A stretch of 64,000 nt of DNA from Heracleum sosnowskyi (Eukaryota; Streptophyta; Magnoliopsida; Apiales; Apiaceae): assembly GCA_030848705.1 (NCBI GenBank), contig CM061241.1, forward strand, positions 80,609,178-80,673,177, given 5' to 3'. Shown here one piece after another: positions 30,006-40,866 of the stretch. The position numbers were made by a program, and so were the translations under genes. The notes beneath the pieces were generated by a model. It searched no databases, was not told the DNA's origin, and saw nothing but the letters and a program-made list of their open reading frames with translations. Every line of letters starts with the position of its first letter. The stretch's first letter is position 1.

Positions 30006-33000
30006 ATGGTTAACGGAACTGAAACTCCTGATGGTGTTATTGCTTCGGGGTCTGGTGTTACTGTACCCACCATTAATTGGACCACGTACCGTTTCCCACA
30101 GCATATTGATTTGTCAGGAATGCCTGATAAATTCGGTGGGGGTGTTGGTTTTTCTCGTTGGCAGAAAAAGATGAAACTGTGGTTAACGGTAAAGGGTCTA
30201 TGGCCGGTGGTGCAGTATGAGAAACCAGTTATTGATCAGGAAAAAGCTGAAATTGTTAAGGCCTATGCTATGTGGGAGGAAAAAGATGGGGTGGCTAGGG
30301 CTGCTATACTGGCAGCTTTAGCGAACACTCTATTTGATGTTTATTCATCTGATTCTTTCACTGCTAAGCTTTTATGGGAGAAGCTGGACCAGACACACAA
30401 TATTGACTCGCAAGGGTTGGAAAAGTATTTTGTGGCTAGGTTTCTTGATTTTAAACTGGTGGATACAAAATCCATGACTGAGCAGGCACATGAGTTTGAG
30501 ATGTTGGTGCATGCTTTGAAGGAGTCCGGAATGGACCTTCCTGAGAAGTTTCAGGTGATGGCAGTGATTGAAAAGCTCCCTAAGTCTTGGGAAGAGTTTT
30601 CTCTCTCCCTGAAAAGACAGAAAGGAGAGATCACTTGGACAAACCTGATGTTGGACATCTCTGTGCAGGAACAACACAAGTCCAAACAGGGACATGTGAT
30701 GCTTGCTGAACATGGGAGTTCGAAGGTGAATGTAGTGACTGTTGGACATAAAAGAAAGGCTGTCACTAAGAAGGATAACACTAAACCTAAAAATGACAAG
30801 AACAAGGCTAAGAAACCAAAGACAAACAAACCTTGTTGGTCTTGTGGACAAGTTGGTCATTGGAGCAAGGACTGTCCTGCAAAGAAAGCAAAGAAAGCTG
30901 TTGTGGAAGCACAAGCTAATACTGTGCTTGCAACCACTGATGGGCCTAAGGTTAACATGGTTGTTGGTGAGGCTATTGCCTCTGGAACCAATGACGGGTA
31001 TGTTGCCTACAACCCTGTACTTCTTTCCACTTATCTGTCACATGAATGGTTGATTGATACTGGAGCTAATGTACATATTTGTACTGATATTAGTTTATTT
31101 GTATCTTATCAACAGAGTCATGGAGTGACAGTGACGATAGGGAATGCTAGTGCTGCTCAAGTTCTTGGAATAGGAAACGTGGACCTGAAGTTTGCTTCTG
31201 GGCGTGTTCTATCCCTCACTAGAGTGCACCATGTTCCTGATATTCGTAGAAATATAATAAGTGGAAGTTGTTTAGTTAAAAATGGTTTTGAACTTTCTTT
31301 GAAATGTAATAAAGTAGTTATTACACATATTGGTACATTCTTTGGCAAAGGTTATTTGTCTGATGGTTTATTTTTAATAAATGTTGAGCCTGTTGTGGGC
31401 AGTTTTATTAATGATAGTGGTGCACCTTCTGTTAATTGTGTTGAATTATCCGATTTATGGCATGCTAGACTTAGTCATTTAAATTTTGGTGCTCTAAAGA
31501 ATATGATGAACTTAGAGTTGATTCCAAAATATGCTATTGAAAAGAAATCTAAATGTCAAGTATGTGTGACTGCTAAACAAACTAGGAAACCCTTTCATAA
31601 TGTTGTTAGGGATTCAGGAGTATTGGATTTAGTACACACTGACATATGTGAATTTGGTGGCATGTTGACTAAGGATAATAAACGATATTTTATTACCTTA
31701 ATAGATGATTGTAGTAGATACTGTTATGTTTATTTACTTAGACATAAGGATGAACCATTAGAAAAAATCATTATGTTCAAAACTGAAGCTGAAACACAAA
31801 CTGGTAAAGTACTTAAACGTTTGAGATCTGATAGAGGTGGTGAGTATACTAGTACCTCGTTTAATGAATTTTGCGCAAGCAATGGTATAGTTCATGAGGT
31901 GACTCCACCATACACACCTGAGTATAATGGGGTGGCTGAACGAAAGAACAGAACTTTTAAAGATATGATTAACAACAAGCTTATTAATTCTGGGTTGCCT
32001 AAGTACATGTGGGGAGAGGCTTTGAATACGGCTTGCCATATTCTGAATAGAGTCCCTTTGAAACATATGGACAAGACACCTTATGAATTATGGAAAAGTA
32101 GAAAGACAAGTTTAAAGTATCTTCATGTGTGGGGGTGCCTTGCTAAGGTGCTAGTCCCTGAACACAAGAGAAAGAAACTAGGTCCGAAAACTGTTAATTG
32201 CATCTTTCTGGGCTATATTGAAACCACTACGGCTATGAGATTTTTAGTGTTAAAATCTGACATAGACGGTATAGTGGCTAACACTATAGTTGAATTTCGT
32301 GATGCAACATTCTTTGAGGATGTGTTCCCTATGAAGACTGGTATACCTCAAGATATTTCTAATGATGATCCTACTCACACATCGAGTTCTATTCCTGATC
32401 ATGTGGAAAAGATGACAAATGTGGGGGCAGATCCTGATAGTAGTTCTACTCCTGACAAAGTAGATGAACCTAGAAGGAGTAAGTATGCAAAGGTAGTCAA
32501 GGACTTTGTAAGTGATTTTGTCACTTACAATGTCGAGGATGAACCTTTAACTTTCCGACAAGCCATGGATTCTTCGGAGTCAAGGCACTGGAATGGTGCT
32601 GTAAAGAGTGAGATCGACTCTATTGTTTCTAACGGAACATGGGAGTTGGTTGATCTTCCTCCTGGGTGTACTACTATAGGATGTAAGTGGATCTTCAAAA
32701 GGAAGATGAATCCTGATGGCTCAATAGATAAGTATAAGGCTAGGCTGGTAGCTAAGGGTTTTAGGCAAAATGAAGGCATTGATTACTTTGACACATACTC
32801 TCCTGTTGCAAGGATGACAACAATCTGAATGCTTATAGCATTGGCTTCTGTACATGGTCTTATCATCCATCAAATGGATGTAAAGACAGCTTTTCTTCAT
32901 GGTGATCTTGAAGAAGAGATTTATATGGATCAGCCTGAGGGATTTGTTGCTTTGGGTAACGAGAGGAAAGTATGTAAGTTGATCAAGTCTATATATGGCT

Positions 33001-34120
33001 TAAAACAAGCTCCTAGAGACTGGCATAAAAAGTTTGATGATACTGTTTTAGAATCAGAGTTTGTAGTTAATGAAAGTGACAAGTGTGTCTACTATATGGT
33101 TAAAGGAAATGAATGTATTATCGTGTGCCTATATGTGGATGATATTTTTTTGTTTGGAACCAATATTGAGATTATTAACGAGACAAAAAGTTTCTTGAAA
33201 AGGCACTTTGAAATGAAGGATATGGGTGAGGCTAGTGTGATTCTTGGGGTCAAGTTGACACAGTCAACTGATGCAAAAACATTGTCACAATCTCATTATA
33301 TAGAGAAATCTATACTTGAGAAGTATGGTTATTCAAATTGTAGAATCGCTAGTACACCGTACGATCCTAAAGTTGCCCTAGTCAAGAATAGTTCAGGAAT
33401 TCATGTGTCTCAGTTAAGGTATTCTCAGATTATTGGGAGTTTGCAATATCTTGCTAATATGACTAGACCATATATTTCTTATTCTGTGTCTAAGTTAGCT
33501 AGATACACAAGCTGTCCGAACAAGACTCATTGGGAGGCACTGGATAGAGTTCTTAGATATCTTAAGGGAACTATTTCCCTTGGTTTGCATTATCGAAGAT
33601 TCCCTGGAGTACTCGAGGGATATAGTGATGCAAGTTGGATAGCTAAGAAATCTGGTACCAATGGAGTGACTGGATATTTGTTTACCCTACAGGTGGAACA
33701 ATATCCTGAAAGTCTACTAGACAGACTTTGACTACTCGGTCTACTTTTGAGGCTGAGTTGTGTGCACTAGATGCCACAGGGACGGAGGCTGAATGGTTGC
33801 ATGGACTTATGTCAGTGTTACCTGTAGTAAGCAGACCGCTTCCAGCCATTGTTGTTCATTGTGATAGCCGTACAACTATCGACAAGATCAGTAGTGAAAA
33901 GTATAATGCTAAAACAAAGAGACACATCCAAGTTAGACTTAAGTCTATAAGGGGTCTTGTGTCTGAGAGGATTATTGCTGTAGAGTTCATTGGAACTCAG
34001 GATAATATAGCTGATCCTTTGACTAAAGGACTTGAGCATGCAGTAGTCCTTAAGTCTAGGTTGGGGATGGGACTGATAGCCCATAATGATTCATCAGCAG
34101 CGGGAACCCAATACACCTGA
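30006..34120 (+). pseudogene. Ty1/copia gag-pol, two stops and a frameshift
   Basis: The start chosen is the ATG at 30006 (MVNGTETPDG). Gag covers about 270 residues and is followed by a CCHC zinc knuckle (CWSCGQVGHWSKDC). Then come protease (HEWLIDTGANVHICTD), the integrase zinc region (LWHARLSHLNFGALK ... CQVCVTAKQ) and core (LVHTDICEFGG, LRSDRGGEYTS, YNGVAERKNRTF), RT with YVDD (IVCLYVDDIFLFGTN) and RNase H. An in-frame TGA at 32826 sits where an Arg codon (CGA) would continue the same frame. Near 33690-33710 the frame shifts and a TGA replaces a Trp codon. RNase H then continues to 34120 (TRSTFEAELCALDATG). All domains are otherwise present, so this is a lightly decayed copy. Confidence 0.93.
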
Positions 34121-34640
34121 GAGGAGATCCCTTGAAATGTATTCAATGTGGTAATAACAAGCTGTAAGGGTGAGTTGGTAGTGCCTTTACTATATACCTT
34201 GATACGCACGTATCTGAGTCTATCCCATGTAAACCTAAAAGGTACTGTTACTGCCAGTATATCAAGAGTTATTTTGAACTCTGAATGGGGTCAAGTCATT
34301 TGACGAGATGATCGCAGTACATCTCTGGAGATGCCCAGCTAAGCGAATGTAATTGTGTGGTCGCAATTAGAGGAAAGGGTTATTCCTTGAAGCATTCGAC
34401 GAACAAGATCGAGACATGACCATTAATGTCTCAAAGCCGTAGATCAGCACCATAGCCTTTGATTTGTCGTCGTCTATGGAGTGTGGTTACACCAAACGGA
34501 TAAAGAGTCAAGGTGAAACATTCGATCTAGATTCGGTAGCCATCGAAGTAGAGGACTTAGGAGGGTTCAAACCCGGAAGGGTACCGACTCTGAAAAACAA
34601 GTCATGATAAGGACCGATATGTAAGCATTTCTGTATGGAT

Positions 34641-34651
34641 TTGTGGGGGAT
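34641..34651 (+). other. Polypurine tract
   Basis: TTGTGGGGGAT directly abuts the 3' LTR at 34652. Confidence 0.85.
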
Positions 34652-34895
34652 TGTTAGAAAATGGAAAGTTTGAGGCATATTTTAAATATGTTCTTGATGG
34701 AATTTCCGGAAACTAACAATTGGAAGTTGTTCCTTATAATGAGGACTTAAACTTTCATGTTTGGATCTAAGACATTTTCTTAGTGTAATCCATAAATAAA
34801 TTGAGTTGAAATAGGTTGCTTGAAATGGGTATGTGGGTTGGTTATATTGAAATAACTTGTATCCCACATAGAAATGGTAATGAGAGGTTGGTGGG

Positions 34896-34904
34896 TTTAT
34901 ATAG
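34896..34904 (+). promoter_or_regulatory. TATA-like element in 3' LTR
   Basis: TTTATATAG, conserved at the equivalent place in the inverted solo LTR. Confidence 0.6.
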
Positions 34905-35045
34905 AAACATGTGCAAGAGTAGTGTACAACTACTAAGGCATGTGGGTGTGCATGGTGTTAGTATATGCCTCATGCGCGCGCCCACACACACGCGCGCCGC
35001 CGCCGCCCGCCTCGCCCCGCCACGTCACGACTCGGGTCGGGTCGA

Positions 35046-35100
35046 GGGCGATTTGGGCGAATGTCTCGGCGTCTCGCGTACGCGAGGCGACCTGGGCGAG
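35046..35100. repeat. Conserved GC-rich LTR block with palindrome
   Basis: About 55 bases, from GGGCGATTTGGGCGAATG to GACCTGGGCGAG, are identical in reverse complement to about 29145-29199, although the rest of the two LTRs has diverged. The centre is the perfect palindrome CTCGCGTACGCGAG (35073-35086). It lies about 150 nt downstream of the TATA element, probably in the transcribed leader. Confidence 0.85.
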
Positions 35101-35169
35101 GAATTTTATTACCTGTTTATTTATTATTATTTATTGGTTTAATTTAACAGTATCAGTATTTATTTATAA

Positions 35170-35470
35170 CAGCTAAACGAACTGGGTCAGGATTTATATT
35201 AAATCCTGATGGACCAGTTCTTGGATCAAATCCTGATGGTTTGGTCAGTACTTGGAGTGAAATCCTGATGACTACTGATCTTGATGGCCTGGGTCAGTAT
35301 TTGGATCCTGATGATGGTCCAGTCATGACGAAATCCTGATGGTCGGTCAAGTACTGATGCCACTCTTTACGGACAGTAAGTCCTGATGGCTTGGAGTACT
35401 GATGATGATCAAATCCTGATGGACCAGGAAATCCTGACAGAGCTGTAACTGTTTATTAAATCCTGATGAC
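35170..35470. repeat. ATCCTGATGG motif array in 3' LTR
   Basis: About ten irregular copies of (A)ATCCTGATGG or close variants. It occupies the LTR position where the solo LTR has CATCAGAGTTTA repeats. Confidence 0.8.
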
Positions 35471-35837
35471 TACTGTTATGGTAATTAAATCAGAATAATT
35501 AGTATTAATGTCATATCTTCAGTTACAATATTTGGTCTGTTACGTTTTATTTTGTATTATATTTATATATATACAAATGAGAACGTTTGAAGATAGACTA
35601 CTTGATATTCGTAACTTTGAAAACCCTAGCAACTATCATCTTCTCTGTTCTCTCTCAACACTTACAGATTAATTACATAGTTCTTGGGCGAAGTGAGGTG
35701 CTGGTCGATGTTGATCATTCCTACTACTGTGAGTGGATTGATCTGTGCTGTTTGTTAATACAATTATATATATAACTGCCCTATTATTGCTGTGTAGTTA
35801 GTAATTATACCCAACATCATCACGGGTATATCATTGG

Positions 35838-35842
35838 GGTAT
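35838..35842. repeat. Left target duplication GGTAT
   Basis: GGTAT precedes the LTR at 35843 and recurs at 41117-41121 directly after the other LTR. Confidence 0.96.
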
Positions 35843-36111
35843 TGTTGGTAATATTACTTAGCACAATATTTATTACTGTAAATATTGTATTCTTCATTTA
35901 CAGCTGTAAATACTAGTCAGTTAGTTAGTTAGATTTAACAAACTTTCCCGCCAACTATGGCTTGTATATAAACTTGTAATGCTTTCTTTTCCAGTATCTG
36001 TAACATTCCACAATGAGTAAACTTTAGTTTCTCTCTCGCTCTCTCTCTCTCTCGTTCTCTCGCTCTCTCTCTTTCTCTCATACATATTACTGCAAATACA
36101 CTAAATTTACA
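35843..36111 (+). repeat. 5' LTR (269 bp)
   Basis: It starts TGTTGGTAATATTAC and ends CTAAATTTACA. It contains a TATA-like element (TTGTATATAAAC near 35964) and a CT-rich tract with CTCTCT/CGCTCTC units near 36033-36080. It reads identical to 40848-41116. Confidence 0.96.
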
Positions 36112-36123
36112 TGGTATCAGAGC
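36112..36123 (+). other. PBS complementary to initiator tRNA-Met
   Basis: TGGTATCAGAGC directly follows the 5' LTR, the standard plant copia PBS. Confidence 0.95.
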
Positions 36124-36402
36124 AAGGTTATAGGTTATACTCTTCCGCAATCATATTCTTCTTCCTTACCGGTGATGCGTTCTAACTGAATCAGGTGTTA
36201 TCTTTTCTTCTTCTTGTGCAAGAAATTCTCATTTTCTGTGCTTATTTTCTTGCAATTGTTGTTTGTTGATAACACATATCAATCGTATTTGCTTATATCT
36301 CTCCTTGATCTTCAAAATTCCTCAGCGACATTTTATCAAACACCTTGTCGACGTAATTTTTACGCCTTCTCTTTCATAATTTTTTGTGAATCTGTTATCA
36401 AT

Positions 36403-39400
36403 ATGGCCGAAGCTTCACAAACTTCTAATCCTCATGATACTATAATGAATTCTTCTATTTCTCAAGATAATCCTTTTCACTTGCAATCTTCTGATAGTCC
36501 TGGTATGAAACTTGTAAGTGATCCGTTTGATGGCACTGGTTTTAGTAACTGGAAACGCTCAATGACTATTGCACTGTCTGCTAGAAACAAGCTAGGTTTT
36601 GTCGATGGTTCGCTGCCTAAACCAGATTCTACAAGTGCTTCTTTTAAGAGTTGGTCTAGGTGTAACGATATGGTGATTTCATGGATACTTGGTGCTTTAT
36701 CTAAATCTATTGGTCGAAGTGTGATTTACTCTAACTCTGCACTTGAAATTTGGTTGGAATTAGAAGAACGATATGGAGTCTCGAATGGTACTCAGTTATT
36801 TGGTCTTCACAAAGAGTTAAATGAGCTATCACAGGGCAATAACAACATTCCTGATTATTTTACCAAACTGAAAATGTTATGGGATGATATTGATTCTCTC
36901 TGTCTCATACCTTCTTGTACTTGTGGTTGCACCTGTGGAGCTGCTCAGAAACTATCAAAACTTCAGCATGATCAAAGAGTTATTCAGTTTTTAGTGGGAC
37001 TTAATGACACTTATGCAGTGATGAGAGGTTCTATACTCATGAGATCTCCTCTACCTACTATCAGTCAAACCTACAGCATTCTTCTTCAGGAAGAATCACA
37101 AAGAGAGTTACATTCAGGAGGTCACTTTATCTCTGATTCTGCCTCTCTAAATGTTAGTGCATCAAGGCACTCTCAGTCAAATTTACCATCTGGTAGTTCT
37201 TTTACTAAGAAATATGGTGATTCAAGAAAGTCAGCTTTACAATGTAACTATTGCAAGAAACCAGGACACTCTATTGAAAAATGTTACAAGCTCCATGGAT
37301 TTCCACCTGATTTCAAGTTTACAAGGAATAAAAGATTTGCTGCTCAAGTTGAGGTTCCAGACTTGATTCAGAATTCCACTGGCTCCACTAATTCCACAAT
37401 TCAGAATATGGTGTCCAGTACTGATACTGGCCCTGGCTGCTCTTCTGGTTCTCCTCCTGGTGGTCTCACTGCTGAAATGTATGCTCAGTTGCTGAATTTT
37501 TTCAGGACTTCCCAGAATTCTGAACAAAGCCCTTCCTCTGCTAATTTTGCTGGTAATCCTGTTTCTACTGCTTGTTTTTCTTCTCTACAAACTGTTAATT
37601 GGATTATAGACAGTGGTGCCAGTGATCATATGTGTGCATACAAAGATTTTTTCTCCTCTATGCAATCTCTTCCCAGACCTTTAACTATTTCTCTTCCTAA
37701 TGGACATACTATTGCCATTTCTCATATTGGCACTGTTCCATTAACAACTGATATCACCTTATATAATGTTTTATATGTTCCTCATTTCAAACTCAATTTG
37801 TTGTCAGTTCACAAATTTACTGAACAATTTCAATGTTCTATTAGTTTTTCTCATTCTGAATGCTTTGTGCAGGGCTCTTCTCTGAAGATGCCACTGGTTC
37901 TTGGTAAAATTCAGAGAGGACTCTATATCTTATCACAATCTCCTCATGCTGCCACACCACTTCATTCTCCAGCTATGCTTTCTCAAACAGTTTCTGCTAT
38001 TTCTCATGTTAATTCTTGTAATTCTGATTCTGCCTTACTTTGGCATACTAGATTAGGGCATTTACCCTTGTCTAAATTGCAAACCTTGTCTTTGTGTAAA
38101 ATTGATGATAAACAGTCACTTGCTGTTTGTGAAATTTGTGCTAAAGCTAGAAAGCACAAGCTTCCTTTTCCTCATAGCACTATTCATACATCTAAATGTT
38201 TTCAACTCATCCATGTAGATATCTGGGGTCCTTACCCTGTGTTTACATATAACAAATACAAGTATTTTTTAACTATAGTGGATGATTTCTCTAGAGTTAC
38301 TTGGACTCATTTGCTTAGTTCTAAAAGTAATGCTTTCAATTTTATCAAATACTTTGTTGCCATGGTTAAGACTCAATTCTCTGCTTCAGTTCAAACTATC
38401 AGAACAGATAATGCATTAGAGTTAGGACTTAGCCATGATGCCAGTAATTTCTTTCTGTCTCAAGGCATCATTCATCAAACATCTTGTGTCTATACTCCAC
38501 AACAAAATGGTGTTGTGGAGAGAAAACACAAACATCTACTTGAAACTTCTAGGGCATTGTTATTCCAATCTAATTTGCCAGTCAAATATTGGGGAGACTG
38601 TGTTTTAACCTCTACTTATCTCATCAACAGATTTCCTTCTAAAGTTTTACATGGTCTTTCTCCTTATGAAGTCTTGTTTGGCAATAAACCTTCTTATACA
38701 CACCTCAAACCTTTTGGTTGTTTGAGTTACATTTCCACTCCTACTTTGCATAGAACTAAGTTTTCTCCTAGGGCTGTCCCTTGCATTTTCCTAGGATATC
38801 CTTATGGGAAGAAAGCTTATAAATTTTTAAACATTGAAACAAATACTATTCAAATTTCCAGAGATGCTACATTTCATGAAAATGTTTTTCCTTTTGTTTC
38901 TGGTTATTCCTCCAAATTTATTCCTGTTCCAATCCCTGATTCTCATATCATTCCAGATCATTTTCCAATTTCTATAAATTCTCCTCAGTCCCAGTCCTCA
39001 TTTTCCCCTTTATCTCATCCTTCTCCATCTCCTTCTTTTCCATCATTAGATACATCTACTCCTCATACAATCTCTCCTACATCTCCTGTTACTCCCTTGA
39101 GTATTCCTTTGAGAAAATCTACTAGACAGTCCAAGTTACCTGCCTATTTACAAGACTTTGTTCATCCTTTTCCTTGTAATCTGTGTACATCAACAGTCTG
39201 TGCCTGTACCTTGACATCTTTCTGCACTACTAGTATCCATCACAATACTGGTCAACCTATTATTTCTTGCAACAATACTAGTCAACTCACTTTATCACCA
39301 GTACCTGAACCCACTTCTTATGATGAAGCTATTAAATACCCTGAGTGGCAACAAGCCATTGCTGCTGAATTTGCAGCTTTGGAAGCCAATAATACCTGGA

Positions 39401-40866
39401 CATTAGTACCTTTGCCTCCTACTAAGAAAGCTATATCTTCCAAATGGGTTTTCAAGATTAAACATAGGTCTGATGGTTCCATTGAAAGATATAAAGCACG
39501 CTTGGTAGTTAAAGGCTTTACACAGAAAGCTGGTGTTGATTATACTGAAACCTTTTCTCCTGTAGTCAAATTAACTACTATCAGAACTCTGGTTGCTATA
39601 GCTGTTAAGAAAGGATGGCACATGTCCCAGTTGGATGTTAACAATGCATTCCTTCATGGTGATCTTCATGAGGACATTTATATGAAATTACCCCTTGGTT
39701 TGTCTACTTCTGATCCTCATCTTGTTTGCAAGCTTATTAAATCCCTTTATGGTCTTAAGCAAGCCTCCAGGGAATGGCACTCTAAACTTAGCACTGCCTT
39801 GTTATCTAGAGGTTATTGTACTTCAAAGAATGACTCTTCTTTATTTTACAAGAAGACTGGCACTTCTGTATTATTTCTAGCAGTCTATGTTGATGACATA
39901 CTTGTGGTTGGTAATGATTTCTCTGAGGAACAGTCTATCAAACAGTACTTAGACTCTACCTTCAAGATTAAGGATTTAGGCCCTTTACACTATTTCTTAG
40001 GACTGGAGTTTAATCCTGTTTCTGCTGGTATGGTTCTCACACAAAGAAAGTTCACCTTAGACTTGCTTGATTCCTTTGATTCTCCAGATTTAACTCCTGT
40101 CATCAGCCCATTGGATCTTAATGTTAAGCTCTTACCAAATACTGGAGCACCTATTTCTGATCCTTCCCTTTATCGTACACTTGTGGGTAAATTCAATTTC
40201 CTTACCAATACTAGACCAGATTTATCCTTTTCTGTCCAACATTTGAGTCAGTTTATGGCAGACCCTAGGCAACCACACTGGGATGCAGCTATTCATGTTA
40301 TTCGATATCTAAAGTCTGATCCTAATAAAGGTTTACTTCTCAATAATTCTCCAAGCTTCAGTATTGAAGCCTATTGTGATGCAGATTGGGCTGCCTGCTC
40401 ACACACCAGAAAGTCAGTTTCAGGTTTTGTTATTTTACTTGGTGGCAGTTTAATTTCTTGGAAATCAAAGAAACAGCATACTGTTTCTTTGTCCTCAGCT
40501 GAATCTGAATACAGGTCATTAAGGAGGATTACTGCAGAAATTGCTTGGCTTTCCCGCTTGTTAACTGATTTAGAAGTCCCTGATGTTATTCCCATTCCAG
40601 TAAAATGTGATAGCCAAGCTGCTATATATATTGCTAAGAATCCAGTTTTTCACGAACGAACGAAACATATTGATATTGATTGTCATTTCGTTCGTGAAAA
40701 ATTAGCATCTGGGTTGATTTCTTTGAGCTATGTACCGACCACAACACAACTTGCAGATGTTCTTACTAAACCCCTGACAGGATTACAACATCATACCATT
40801 CTTAGCAAGCTGGGTGTGAATTCCTCACCCTCCATCTTGAGGGGGGGTGTTGGTAATATTACTTAG
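36403..40866 (+). CDS. Intact Ty1/copia gag-pol polyprotein (1487 aa)
   Basis: The start chosen is the ATG at 36403 (MAEASQTSNPHD). The open frame extends upstream to 36214, but that leader shows no gag similarity. Order: gag (FDGTGFSNWKRSMTIALSAR near residue 45), zinc knuckle CNYCKKPGHSIEKC (near 280), protease WIIDSGASDHMCA (near 400), integrase zinc region (HTRLGHLPLS ... CEICAKARKH) and core (LIHVDIWGPY, IRTDNALEL, QQNGVVERKH), RT with YVDDILVVG, and RNase H (YCDADWAACSHTRKS, LSSAESEYRSL, QLADVLTKPL). No stop or frameshift is visible. The second integrase Asp is followed by Ala-Leu-Glu where most copia elements have Gly-x-Glu. It probably encodes all products for autonomous transposition; expression is unknown. 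Confidence 0.95.
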   Translation: MAEASQTSNPHDTIMNSSISQDNPFHLQSSDSPGMKLVSDPFDGTGFSNWKRSMTIALSARNKLGFVDGSLPKPDSTSASFKSWSRCNDMVISWILGALSKSIGRSVIYSNSALEIWLELEERYGVSNGTQLFGLHKELNELSQGNNNIPDYFTKLKMLWDDIDSLCLIPSCTCGCTCGAAQKLSKLQHDQRVIQFLVGLNDTYAVMRGSILMRSPLPTISQTYSILLQEESQRELHSGGHFISDSASLNVSASRHSQSNLPSGSSFTKKYGDSRKSALQCNYCKKPGHSIEKCYKLHGFPPDFKFTRNKRFAAQVEVPDLIQNSTGSTNSTIQNMVSSTDTGPGCSSGSPPGGLTAEMYAQLLNFFRTSQNSEQSPSSANFAGNPVSTACFSSLQTVNWIIDSGASDHMCAYKDFFSSMQSLPRPLTISLPNGHTIAISHIGTVPLTTDITLYNVLYVPHFKLNLLSVHKFTEQFQCSISFSHSECFVQGSSLKMPLVLGKIQRGLYILSQSPHAATPLHSPAMLSQTVSAISHVNSCNSDSALLWHTRLGHLPLSKLQTLSLCKIDDKQSLAVCEICAKARKHKLPFPHSTIHTSKCFQLIHVDIWGPYPVFTYNKYKYFLTIVDDFSRVTWTHLLSSKSNAFNFIKYFVAMVKTQFSASVQTIRTDNALELGLSHDASNFFLSQGIIHQTSCVYTPQQNGVVERKHKHLLETSRALLFQSNLPVKYWGDCVLTSTYLINRFPSKVLHGLSPYEVLFGNKPSYTHLKPFGCLSYISTPTLHRTKFSPRAVPCIFLGYPYGKKAYKFLNIETNTIQISRDATFHENVFPFVSGYSSKFIPVPIPDSHIIPDHFPISINSPQSQSSFSPLSHPSPSPSFPSLDTSTPHTISPTSPVTPLSIPLRKSTRQSKLPAYLQDFVHPFPCNLCTSTVCACTLTSFCTTSIHHNTGQPIISCNNTSQLTLSPVPEPTSYDEAIKYPEWQQAIAAEFAALEANNTWTLVPLPPTKKAISSKWVFKIKHRSDGSIERYKARLVVKGFTQKAGVDYTETFSPVVKLTTIRTLVAIAVKKGWHMSQLDVNNAFLHGDLHEDIYMKLPLGLSTSDPHLVCKLIKSLYGLKQASREWHSKLSTALLSRGYCTSKNDSSLFYKKTGTSVLFLAVYVDDILVVGNDFSEEQSIKQYLDSTFKIKDLGPLHYFLGLEFNPVSAGMVLTQRKFTLDLLDSFDSPDLTPVISPLDLNVKLLPNTGAPISDPSLYRTLVGKFNFLTNTRPDLSFSVQHLSQFMADPRQPHWDAAIHVIRYLKSDPNKGLLLNNSPSFSIEAYCDADWAACSHTRKSVSGFVILLGGSLISWKSKKQHTVSLSSAESEYRSLRRITAEIAWLSRLLTDLEVPDVIPIPVKCDSQAAIYIAKNPVFHERTKHIDIDCHFVREKLASGLISLSYVPTTTQLADVLTKPLTGLQHHTILSKLGVNSSPSILRGGVGNIT
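40837..40847 (+). other. Polypurine tract
   Basis: A CTTGAGGGGGGG-type purine run directly precedes the 3' LTR at 40848 and overlaps the end of the gag-pol frame. Confidence 0.9.

Larger units (their letters stand above)
28014..35816 (+). mobile_element. Third Ty1/copia element with split 5' LTR
   Basis: The right portion of a 5' LTR (28014-28187 and 29587-29960) is split by an inverted solo LTR of the same family. Leader, gag-pol (30006-34120), PPT and a full 1,165-bp 3' LTR (34652-35816) follow. The first part of the 5' LTR is absent, and the sequence starts directly after another element's LTR at 28013. The two LTRs differ at several bases and by a 237-bp deletion in the 3' copy, so this is an old insertion. 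The site after the 5' LTR does not resemble the usual tRNA-Met PBS (see 29962-29977). The 3' end lies in a decayed F-box-associated gene. Confidence 0.88.
34652..35816 (+). repeat. 3' LTR of third copia element
   Basis: 1,165 bp from TGTTAGAAAATGG to ATACCCAACA. It carries a TATA-like element (34896-34904), a GC-rich block with a palindrome (35046-35100) and an array of ATCCTGATGG motifs (about 35170-35470). It lacks 237 bases of the leader that the 5' LTR still has. Confidence 0.92.

Noticed and set aside
36214..36402. Upstream in-frame ATG at 36214 of the intact copia polyprotein
   Set aside because: The 63-residue leader is hydrophobic and unlike gag, while MAEASQTSN at 36403 begins the recognisable gag region.
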